DNA from: Diplonema papillatum
Lineage: Eukaryota > Euglenozoa > Diplonemea > Diplonemida > Diplonemidae
NCBI GenBank assembly: GCA_030068145.1
Contig: JAPJBO010000190.1
Coordinates: 1 to 64,000, forward strand
Direction: 5' to 3'
DNA: 64,000 nt
Position 1 is the stretch's first letter. Each line of letters starts with the position of its first letter. This document shows, one piece after another, positions 43,551 to 53,300 of this stretch. Both the position numbers and the translations under genes were made by a program. The notes below the pieces were generated by a model. It made no database searches, was not told the origin of the DNA, and worked only from the letters and a program-made list of their open reading frames with translations.

Positions 43551-44533
43551 GTTGTATCAGAAGTACAAAGACCCTTGCCTGCCTTCTGTATTTATTCTAC
43601 CCTCGGTATCTGGGCATGCCTGCCAAGTCAATTCGCTCCATGAAACTTCTCGTTACTGGGATGCGTTCGCGGTGAAGTCTCATCCCATCTACTGTGCAGA
43701 TTGGATGAGACCTGGGAACTCGCTGAACATAGCTAACAAACGACGAAAGCACGTTGATACTCAAAGACGTCCTCTTCGACGCAAGATAGGCGACGAGCTG
43801 CGCTTCACCTCCCTGTTCCACGACCCCCGGTTCTTATGTCCCTCCAAAACTGGTGGAGTCATTTGCACGCAATGAGTACCATGCGACAGCACTGGTCTAC
43901 AAAGAGGCTGTATTTTTTGCGCATGCCAATGCACATTGTACACGTCTACTGCGCACATGCGTCGTGATACGTCACTAAAAGCCGAGCAGCCAGTAAAGTC
44001 AACGTATCGCGGCGACACTGCGCGACGGCAGTTTTCACTCCACTTCGGCCACGTTCGCCGCGCTTGTGCGTTACCCTAAGTCTTGGGTGCACACGCCCGG
44101 CAGAAAGCAGCACCACATTTTCGAGTCCTCTTTTAGCGGGTGGCTCGGGTTGCTCGTGGCGACGTCGCCGGACCACCTCCGCTTTCTCGCTGTTGCAGCT
44201 GGGATTCTTTCTGGATCGATGTTCTCGTCCGCTTAGCTCGCTGCGTGCTGTCGTGACACGTTGCAGAAATTGAGCGCTGTTGTCACGCACACGGATTTTT
44301 CAAGTACCGCAAATGGGTTCGATAGTGAAGGGTCAAATCCCCAGTTCAGCTGACCCCAAAATCAGCCAGAATTCTTCACGAACTTGGCCGTTCAGGAATA
44401 AAAACGGGGTCCTCACGGCCTTTCATGCTCGTCGGGGTCGCGTTCCCAGTCACTCCGTTGCCCCAGTTGCTTGTCGTCTTCTTTCATTACTACTCCCCCC
44501 ACGTGGTTGTGAAGGATTCCAGGCTTGCCCCCC
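43551..44533. other. Intergenic stretch without a recognised gene
   Basis: Short mixed frames only; no repeat or RNA gene seen. Confidence 0.4.
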
Positions 44534-44596
44534 TAGGGACTTTGCTAAGAACCATCCGTCCATCCGCCGATTTTGGCCGATTCTTAACAAAGTCCC
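44534..44596. repeat. Inverted repeat (hairpin) next to element 2
   Basis: GGGACTTTGCTAAGAA and TTCTTAACAAAGTCCC are inverted with one mismatch, separated by about 31 bases, 14 bases from the element 2 target site. Confidence 0.8.
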
Positions 44597-44617
44597 TGTG
44601 CCCCCCCCCCCCTATAG

Positions 44618-45239
44618 CTATGTTGGCAAGTAAACGCGTTTCCATCCGTTTTTTCCAAAACATGGAAACGGAAACGGAAACGGAAACGGCTCCTTGGTTT
44701 TGCAGGCTACCCACAAACCACGCTAACACCACCAGGGAATACTACACGGTGAGGTCCAGCCCCAGAAGTTGGAGCTAAAGAGGGTGCCCGAGTCACACCC
44801 GAAAAGCGGGTGTGTCACCCGCTTTTTTAACTCCAGCTTTAACTCCAGCTTCTGAGGCTGCTCACATCCCCGACAGGGTGTGTCAACTTGCAGCCAAAAC
44901 CGAAAAGACTGTCGCGCATACGAACCTTGTCGAGAAACTTTATGGGGAGGTCTCCAGGCCCAATTCTCTGAGTGCTTCGTGTTCGTTGCCACCACTACGA
45001 AGGACCGCGCAGCTCGGGACTACTTCGGAGACAGCACCGTTTGCACAGATAAATTTGTTTTGCTGGCTCGTTGGGAAACCCCTAAAAAAATTTCCCCCCG
45101 CCCATCCGAGGTGTGGTCACCTTACACACTGCAATCTGCAGCAGCCGTTTCCCAAATAAGGAAACGCCGTTTCCTTGAAAGTATGGAAACGGAAACGGAA
45201 ACGGAAACGGGAAACGTTTCCGTTTACTTGCCATCATAG
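44618..45239. mobile_element. 622-bp hAT-type MITE (element 2) with 8-bp target duplication
   Basis: Inverted ends CTATGTTGGCAAGTAAACG (44618) and, on the reverse strand, CTATGATGGCAAGTAAACG (ending 45239). The 8-bp repeat CCCTATAG flanks both sides (44610-44617, 45240-45247), the size made by hAT transposases. Each end carries tandem GGAAAC units (GGAAACGGAAACGG at 44664-44690 and 45185-45215). AAACGG is also the motif bound by maize Ac transposase. The interior has a hairpin (ACACCCGAAAAGCGGGTGTG) and no convincing transposase frame, so it is non-autonomous. Confidence 0.9.
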
Positions 45240-45951
45240 CCCTATAGGGGGGGGCAAACTTTTTTCGACAAAAATGAAACTGAGTTAAGCCGGCAGCATG
45301 CACCCATGCATGGGGGCCCTGAAGGGTCCTCTGGGGACAGGAATTTCATTTTCCGGCCTAGTTTTCGACTGAGGAGGCTTAAAAGATAGGTGAAACCCAA
45401 TTTTCATGGTTTTGGACCTCGCCACTTACTAAATAGCTGCTCGTCTCAGATAGCACCTTGTTCCTGCAGTTCTGCGCTTGTTCCTGCGCTTCTGACCACG
45501 GTTCAGTGCTCCTGAACACCGCTCCTGACCGCGGTTCTGCACTCCTGACCACGTTCCTGCCCTCCTGGCCATGCACCTTGGTTTCTGAATCTATCAGGAG
45601 TGACTGGGTGTGTGTGTGCTGGGCACTCGTGTTTGCACAATGTCTGAGGGATCACTTGATTGCGTCGGGAGTGGCGGTGTTGGGCAGCTCGATGGGCTGA
45701 CAAAGGCGTGTCGTCGTCGGTCGCAATCGGCTGCGAAGGTGTGCGAGGTGTCGCGGGTTCGCCTTACGCACCCGAGTGTACGTCCATCCCTCCTATCCCG
45801 TTTACTCCAGCTCTTGCACCCTTCACCTGTCTGGTGGACAAATGACCGCACTTCAGACACCGGTTCATTGTTTCTAGTGGCATTTCGTCTGTATATCTGC
45901 ATTTCAGGGTGGTGAAGAGGAAATTCTGTCATTTTTCTGGAAATTCAGTAA

Positions 45952-46110
45952 GTCTGACCATCTATGTAGTGATTCTGACCAGCTATTTAGTGAATCCGAC
46001 CGGCTATTTAGCAAATATGACCAGCTATTTAGTGAATCTGACCAGCTATTTAGTGAATCCGACCGGCTATTCAGTGAATCTGGCGGGCTATTTAGTGAAT
46101 CTGGCCATAA
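45952..46110 (+). repeat. Minisatellite of ~24-bp units
   Basis: Units such as GACCAGCTATTTAGTGAATC and GACCGGCTATTTAGCAAATA repeat about six to seven times. Between 45250 and 45950 and between 46110 and 46450 I see no gene. Confidence 0.92.
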
Positions 46111-46445
46111 AACTGGTGGCTTTGGCTTGTTTTTCCAACTTTTCGCACCCGCCAGTCACTGGTGAGGGCATTGCTGTGGATTTTGGATATCCAGATTCGG
46201 ATGTTTTCGACAAGATCAGGACCACAGGTGCTGCACAGGACAACTTGTGACCCCCCGAGCGACCGAGGCCTATAAGGGGCTAAAAATGCCTCAAAAAGGC
46301 ACAAGAGGGCACAATTATGCACCACAGACTGCCAAACACCCCCCACAAAGTCATCATGTACCGAAAAAATGCAGTTGGTTTTCAAAGATTGCCCTAAAAT
46401 GCACTATAACGCGAGAAAAAGGCTAAGTGGCGAATTTGCCCCCCC

Positions 46446-46570
46446 CTACCCCCCCTAGGGCAGTGAAGCTGGTAAACGTTGAGTAAACGCGTTTACTCCA
46501 AAATGAGTAAACGTAAACGTTTATAAACGGTAAACGTTTACGTTTACTCGCGGTAAACGTTTACTCGCCT
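46446..46570. repeat. hAT-like end with GTAAACGTTTAC stutter (element 3, one end)
   Basis: CCCTAGGG precedes CAGTGAAGCTGGTAAACG, which has the CAGxG start typical of hAT ends. It is followed by about ten TAAACG/CGTTTA units in both directions. I find no matching opposite end in the window. Confidence 0.65.
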
Positions 46571-46592
46571 TCAGAGCACGGTTAGACCATAC

Positions 46593-46900
46593 TTGGCCTC
46601 CTGGCACAATCCACGTTCCATCAGGCTGTCCATCTCTTTTATGGCGGTGCCAAGCATCACCCCACCGAGTTCTTCGGGCGTTGGGGGTGATAGAGATCCC
46701 ATGGTGGTAGCACACACCCGCCTTCGTCGTCAAGCTGAAGGCAGCAAGAAAAACGAGAAAGCCAAGACGAAGCAGCTGAATATGGTGCCATTCCTCACTC
46801 GAGCGACCACTGCAGTGGACGCCCACGAAGCCATCAGGGACTTCTTCTACGAAGAAGCCATCGGGTTTAACAAGGCTACTGGTCGTTCGTTCCTGACCGT
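46593..46900 (+). pseudogene. hAT transposase fragment (N-terminal linker region)
   Basis: The plus strand reads KAKTKQLNMVPFLTRATTAV and then DAHEAIRDFFYEEAIGFNKA. The pattern of a basic linker, then A-x-x-A-I-x-x-F-F-x-x-x-x-I-x-F-N, is characteristic of hAT transposases just after the BED finger. The frame breaks at about 46905. It sits inside element 3. Confidence 0.55.
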
Positions 46901-46904
46901 GGCT

Positions 46905-47058
46905 TCAGTCCTGTGCGGGCGCAGCCGCCAATGCTGCTGCCTTGGCCGAGCAGGTGCTCAGCAGAGGCGGTGGAGAAGGCCTTATCGCAGAACTTGCAGG
47001 TTACCTTGCGCATCTTCGATCCGGGTGCTTCCGTGAATGTCACCCCCTCCCGGCGTCT
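46905..47058 (-). pseudogene. BED-type zinc-finger fragment, inverted
   Basis: The minus strand reads SKMRKVTCKFCDKAFSTASA then EHLLGQ, with the Cys-x2-Cys and a His as in BED fingers of hAT transposases. It lies in the opposite orientation to the transposase fragment next to it, so the element was rearranged or two copies met head to head. Confidence 0.45.
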
Positions 47059-47061
47059 CCT

Positions 47062-47287
47062 TTGCATTATGGCTCTGGATCGCTGTAATTACAGGAGTGG
47101 TTGCATAAAATGCATCTGCATTAATAATTATTTCTAACTTATCATGATCTTTCCTAAATTTCTCAAGAAATCGTTTAAAAGCATTGGTTTCACAATCTAC
47201 TTTTTGTTCACCATCTTGAGTACATGTTTCCTCTGGCATAACATTCACTAATTCTGAGCTGAAAACTTTACTAATTTGACCGCTCAC
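47062..47287 (-). pseudogene. AT-rich fragment resembling a bacterial IS transposase
   Basis: The minus strand reads SELVNVMPEETCTQDGEQKV, DCETNAFKRFLEKFRKDHDK and LEIIINADAFYATTPVI. The order -KxDCExxAFKRLxxKLKKxFPxLxIxxxxDxLYA- is that of a group of bacterial DDE transposases. Codons are strongly AT-rich (AAA, GAA, ATT, TTT), unlike every neighbouring gene. The frame ends at a sharp junction with the GC-rich BED fragment at about 47060. Family assignment is from memory of the motif and needs a search. Confidence 0.5.
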
Positions 47288-47299
47288 TAATAAACCCTT

Positions 47300-48000
47300 T
47301 CACGAATATCCCCATGTACGGTAGTTGTAGCATTTTCTGTCGGGCGCGGCTTGGTGCGAGGAAACGGTTCGGACGAACGGATGGACGGAGCTTCGAACAC
47401 AGGGAGGAAGAAAAGTGATGGATGCGGGGGAAAAGATAAAGCAATCTGGAAGCGGCAGAGAGAAGCCGCGCAGGCTAGCAATAATACGGACTGGGTCTGT
47501 GTGCAGGCTGGGAGATACTCCCCGGAACGACACCTATAATGTGCATAAATCAGTACCGTGTTTCGATGTAGTCAACTTAAAGTCTGTAACAGATGAAGTT
47601 GAGCGGACTGTTAACGTAAGACGTGAGCCCGTTTGCTTGGGGTCTTTTTTTGGCGCAAAAAAAAAAAATAACTTGCGCGGATGGACTTTTCTCTGCTTGA
47701 GCAGAAGAATCGCCTTGCAAATCCTGGAGATAGAAAGGATGGAGTGGTGCAAGGCGAGTGCCGAAAAAAAACCTAATTCTTGCAGGTCAAACACCGAGGC
47801 AATGTAGTGCCGGCTCTGTTTTTGAGATCACTAGAGCCATTGCTGCCATGAACCAACACGGTGTACAAGATCTGGGGAGTCCAGACGAGATCTCCGCAGG
47901 GCCTGAAAGGAGGGAGTGATGAAAAGCTAAAACAATCAATAGAAAAACGAGAACCATTTAAATCCAGGAGGCCGAATAGATACTCTGCGATCACGAGTCT
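47300..48000. other. Intergenic stretch downstream of HSP70 copy 2
   Basis: Short frames only, with two poly-A tracts (47657, 47764). No gene recognised. Confidence 0.45.
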
Positions 48001-50162
48001 TTAGTCGACTTCCTCGACCTGCGGGCCGGCACCGGCACCGGCACCACCCGGCATACCGCCCGGCATGCCACCTGGCATACCGCCCATACCCTCGGGCATA
48101 CCACCTGCTCCACCAGCCTGCTGGTACATCTTCGTGACGATCGGCGAGCAGACACCCTCCAACTCCTTCATTCTCGAGTCGTACTCCTCCTTCGAGGCCT
48201 GTTGTGTGGTGGCGTGTTGTGTTGTGTTGTGTTGTATGGTGTGTTGTGTTGTGTTGTGTTGTGTGTTGTGTGGTGTGTTGTGTTGTGTTGTGTGTTGTGG
48301 AAATAGGCAAAACAGCAGTACCCATTCGGCACATTAAATCGATTCCACAAATCCGCGCGCTGATGAGTGTGAAAGCACGAAACAAGGAACATCGAGCATA
48401 CCTCCTGGGAGCCGTCGAGCCACTTGATGGCTTCGTCGCAGGCGTCGAGGATGGTCTTCTTGTCCTCCGCGGAGAGCATGGCGCCAGTCTTCTCGTCGTT
48501 GGCGGTGTTCTTCATGGAGTAGGCGTAGTTCTCGAGCCCGTTCTTCGAGTCGATCCTCTCCTTCGCCAGCTTGTCCGCCTCAGCGAACTTCTCGGCGTCC
48601 TTGCACATGGCGTCGATCTCGGACTGCGACAGTCTGCCCTTCTCGTTCGTGATGGTCACCTGCGACTTCTTGCCCGTCGTCTTGTCCTCAGCAGACACGT
48701 TCATGATACCGTTCGCGTCAACGTCGAACGTCACCTCGATCTGCGGGACACCACGCGGCGCAGGCGGGATGCCAGACAAGTCGAACGTACCGAGCAAGTG
48801 GCAGTCCTTCGTCATCGCCCTCTCACCCTCGAACACCTGGATGTGCACTCCCGGCTGGTTGTCAGAGTACGTCGAGAACACCTGGCTCTTCTTCGTCGGG
48901 ATCGTCGTGTTCCTCTTGATCAGCGAGGTCATCACTCCGCCCGCCGTCTCGATTCCGAGCGTCAGCGGCGTCACGTCAAGCAGCAGGATCTGCTCCGTCT
49001 GCTTGCTCTGTCCTCCCGTCAGCACGAAAGCCTGCACGGCCGCTCCGAACGCAACAGCCTCGTCAGGGTTGATCGACTTGTTCAGTTCCTTTCCTCCGAA
49101 GAAGTCGCTCACCATCGACTGGATCTTCGGGATCCTCGTCGACCCGCCGACAAGCACCACCTCGTGGATCGATCGCTTGTCCATCTTCGCGTCACCCAGC
49201 ACCTGCTCCACCGGGCGCAGGCACGATCGGAACAGGTCCGCGCACAGCTCCTCGAAACGAGCCCGCGTGACCGACGTGTAGAAGTCAATTCCCTCGAACA
49301 GCGAGTCAATCTCGATGCTCGTCTGCGCGGCAGACGAAAGCGCCCTCTTGGCACGCTCGCACGCCGTTCGCAGACGTCTCTGCGCACGCTGGTTCGTCGT
49401 CAGGTCCTTCTTGTGCTTCCTCTTGAACTCCTCCACGAAGTGCGTCACCATGCGGTTGTCGAAGTCCTCTCCACCCAAGTGCGTGTCTCCCGCGGTCGCC
49501 TTCACTTCGAAGATTCCTCCGTCAATCGTCAGCAGAGTCACATCGAACGTACCACCGCCCAAGTCGAAGATCAGGATGTTCTTCTCAACTTCGTCCGTCT
49601 TGTCCAGACCGTACGCGATCGCGGCCGCCGTCGGCTCGTTGATGATTCGCAGCACCTCCAACCCGGAGATCGTCCCGGCGTCCTTCGTCGCCTGTCTCTG
49701 CGAGTCGTTGAAGTACGCAGGCACCGTCACGACCGCCTTCTTCACGGTCTTCCCCAGGAACGCCTCAGCCGTCTCCTTCATCTTGATCAGCACCATCGCG
49801 GAGATCTCCTCCGGCATGAACGTCTTCGTCTCACCCAAGTACTCAACCTGGATCAGCGGCTTCCCGTCGGCCTTCGATGTCACCTTGAACGGCCAGTGCT
49901 TCATGTCGCTCTGCACCGACGAGTCCGACAGCTTACGGCCGATCAGTCTCTTCGCGTCGAACACCGTGTTCGTCGGGTTCATCGCCACCTGGTTCTTCGC
50001 CGCATCACCGATCAGACGCTCGCTGTCCGTGAACGCAACGTACGACGGGGTCGTCCTGTTTCCCTGGTCGTTCGCGATGATCTCCACTCTCTCGTTCTGC
50101 CACACTCCAACGCATGAGTACGTCGTACCCAAGTCGATTCCGATAGCTCCGTCGAAAGCCAT
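48001..50162 (-). CDS. HSP70: Cytosolic HSP70 chaperone, copy 2, two exons
   Basis: Exons 50162-48402 and 48198-48001, 652 residues. The protein matches copy 1 except Leu for Val at residue 78. The same donor GTATGC and acceptor are used; the intron is only 203 bp because its pentanucleotide array is shorter and interrupted. The 5' leader keeps TTTATCAACATG but diverges just upstream. The intact LINE ends 86 bp before the ATG, inside a (CA)n tract, so this copy's original promoter has been pushed 7.3 kb away. Whether it is still heat-inducible cannot be told from sequence. Confidence 0.97.
48200..48298 (-). repeat. Short, interrupted (ACAAC)n array in the HSP70-2 intron
   Basis: About 90 bp with ATGGT and TGTGG interruptions, ending CAACAG at the 3' splice site. 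Confidence 0.93.
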
Positions 50163-50207
50163 GTTGATAAACTAAATTCACCGATGAAAATAATGTGTGG
50201 TATTACC

Positions 50208-50208
<1 letters not shown>

Positions 50209-50247
<39 letters not shown>
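50209..50247. repeat. (TG)n microsatellite at the LINE 3' end
   Basis: About 19 TG units lie between HSP70-2 and the first LINE base. On the LINE strand this is a (CA)n tail directly after ATTCCAA. Confidence 0.97.
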
Positions 50248-50248
<1 letters not shown>

Positions 50249-50304
50249 GGAATTCAATTTCGGGTAACCCCTGAAGCGGAGTATAGCCCACGTTGTCAAC
50301 ATCC

Positions 50305-53300
50305 TCACGTCACAGCTGATGGTCCTGCCGGCTGCTCGTGGTGGCCACGCTCTGATCTAAACTGCAGCCTCGTTTGGTTTAGGCTCCCTGCTCCATGTCC
50401 CATGTGCTGCTGGTCGCAACACGTATCTGGGGGCAATCGCCTCTTCTTACACGCGGTGCAGCGGGGTTCATCATGTTTCGCGCATCGTGCCGTCGCATTC
50501 CTCGCTTTCCTTGCTGTTGGTCGGGATCGCTGGCTGCTTGCGCCCCTCTCCTGCTCTCTTCCCTTCCACTCCGCCTCCTCCTTCCATGTTGTACTGTAAA
50601 AGTGTTCCGGGTGCCTGCTCGCTGCCCATGCCTCATGTGCCTTGACGAATGGGCTCGCGGGTGCCGTCGCAGCTGTGTGTGTGCCAGGGCGCGGCTGACT
50701 CATTTCCTGCAACACTGCTTCGGTCTGCGGGGCTAGCTCGGCTCGGCACGAGAGGCCTAGCATTACCCCTCCGCCTAGCGCTGTGACGCTGGTGACATTG
50801 GAGACGTGCCCACAGTGCCACGCTACGCCACAGATTCGTGCTACCGCGCTGGTGACCGCTCGGAAAGACTGACCTTTCGCCAGTGCACTGCCCTTGTACT
50901 CCTCATACTGCGCCCGTATCAATCCTACTTGCGCGCCCGTCTCTGCTTGCACCCTGTCCATGGCCGCGTTACTTAACGCGTCCGCATCGACGTTCCTACT
51001 CCGCGGTACGTGTTCCAGACTGAACTCAAACCGCGGTGTCAGGTCGGCCATGCTCGCCCTCGCCTGCAGAAAATACGGTCGTAAGTTGGGTTTGCACATG
51101 GCCGTCCCGTTTACTGGTCCTATTACAACTTGTGAGTCGCCCCTGACTTTTACCGGCCCTTCAACGTCGCCCGGCTGTTCCCCGAGCAGTCGTATCCCCG
51201 CTATCAGGCCGTTGTACTCGGCCACGTTGTTGGTGGTCCGACCCAAGGGAACTGTTGTCTCCGCCAGCTTCAGCCCATCCTTGTAGATGACTGCTCCGGC
51301 CCCAGCCACCGCCAGTGCAGTTCCGTTCTGCCTTGAGCCGCCATCGAAGTACATGCATAGGCCCTCGGTGGTTTCTCTGGGGGGGAGTACGGCTCGGGCC
51401 GACGTCGCCTTGGCTTTCGAGGCTGCCGGCGGTTGGATTCGCCGATTTGCCACTATCGGCAGCCGCACGCCCGTTGTGACTTCGAAGTCTATGGCCAACT
51501 CCAAGAAAGTCACTGCGTGTTCCGATCCAACGTGCGCCCATCGAAGTCTGTTTAGCCACCAGTGCATGGCGTTCCACAATTCGCCGCCGTGCTTCCACTG
51601 CTGCGTGATTGTTTCGGCCTCAATCTTTGGAATGCAGACCCGCCTTGGACTCGTTGTTCTCCACCCCCACGGGTATTGGGTCAGTCGATGGTGGCGACTT
51701 GTCTCCTGCTCTCTCTCATCCCTTATCTGCCTTGCACGCAGTACAGCCAGGTAGTATCGCTGTAGCCTGCTTACAAATTGGCAGGCTTCACCATGGTCGA
51801 GTGGTACTGGCTGCAGGGCGGGGTCCGTGCTGTGTCTGTGCATGGGTGCGACTCCGCACATGCTCAGGCAATTCGGCCATGTTGTCCTGTCCACGGTGCC
51901 CATGCCGTGCTCCTGCCGTATACCCCTCCAAGCCTCACACTCCCACCACAAGTGCGCCACAGTTTCCCTTTCGTCCTGGTTGCAATATGGGCAAGTCTCG
52001 TTTTTCCCCGTTCTGCCTGTAGTTGCCACGGCCCCAGCTATTATTGATCGTAACATCCCCTGTTGGTATCCTGTCAATCCATTATCGAGAGCTTCGAGGA
52101 GATGTCGGGTTACGCTTCCATCCACCCCGTGCGCACATCCTCGCAAGTCTTCCCTTCTGTTGCACATCTTTGCCAATTGTTGGCGTCGTAGCGCCTGGCG
52201 CAAGTCGTGCAGCATGATTGTCGTTTGCTTCTCGTTCGCATCGTCCGTGTTAAAAACGACCTGCTCTCCGATCTCATTGGTATACCCGATGGTGTCAGGG
52301 GTTGTCCACGCCCACTCCGCCTGGCTTAGAGCATCCCACATCAACCTGTGCGGAGAACCATCCGGTAACGTCTCTTTGTGCGCCCAAGCCACACCCGCCA
52401 GTGTCCTGATGTGCCGCCACTTCCGCATTTGTCGCACCCATGTCCGGATCCGTATGTAAGCCGGGGCAGTGTAAGGGTCCAGCCGGTGCCCGTGGTGAAG
52501 CACCTGCATCACCACTTCAACTGCACGTCTGCTGGGACCGGTCCATAGGGCTGTCATGACGGCCTGGCGCATGGTGTTCGACGTCCTGTTGTCTAACGGC
52601 ATGACCGATATGCCGTAGTACATTTTTGCGCACGCGGTCATTGAAACCAGCGTCTCACGTGCCGTTGCCGGTACTGGTATTCTTTTTATTCGTTGCAAAT
52701 TTAGTACTGCTCCTTCTCTGCGTTGTCGGATCCTGCTCGACAGCTGGCGTCCATGCCCACGTGCGTGCACCATGACCCCAAGGCAATCGAAGCTGTCCGT
52801 CCGTTTGTAGAATCGCGGGGGGTCTTCCGAGACGAAAACATCAGTGTCTTCTTGCCAGCTCATGATTTCGACCGCTGGTTGGCGCAACGTCGTTCCAAAC
52901 GAGTGGGATTTCGCTAGGCAAATCCATAAGCCGGTCATTTCTTCGAATTGTACCGTCTTGTTCGCTATCGTCTGCAGGTGACTTGCTTCTCTGGCCGTGG
53001 CTGTTATGTCATCCACGTATGATCGTGGACGTCCTTCTTGCGCTACGTGCCTCATCCACACGCTGATCAACAGCCCAATCAGTATCACACTGATTGCGCA
53101 GCCCTGCATGATCCCGTTTGTTGGGATAAACCCACCTCCGACCGTCCCGTTTACCTTGAAATGCCGTTGCATTTGTCGGTATGCGGCTTCTAATGCCCGA
53201 AGTACCTTTCGGTTGAATCCCAGCTTCTTTGCGAGTTGCAGGGTGACGTTGATGGGCACCGAATCGAAGCACTTTTTAAAGTCGAACGCGATGCCATACA

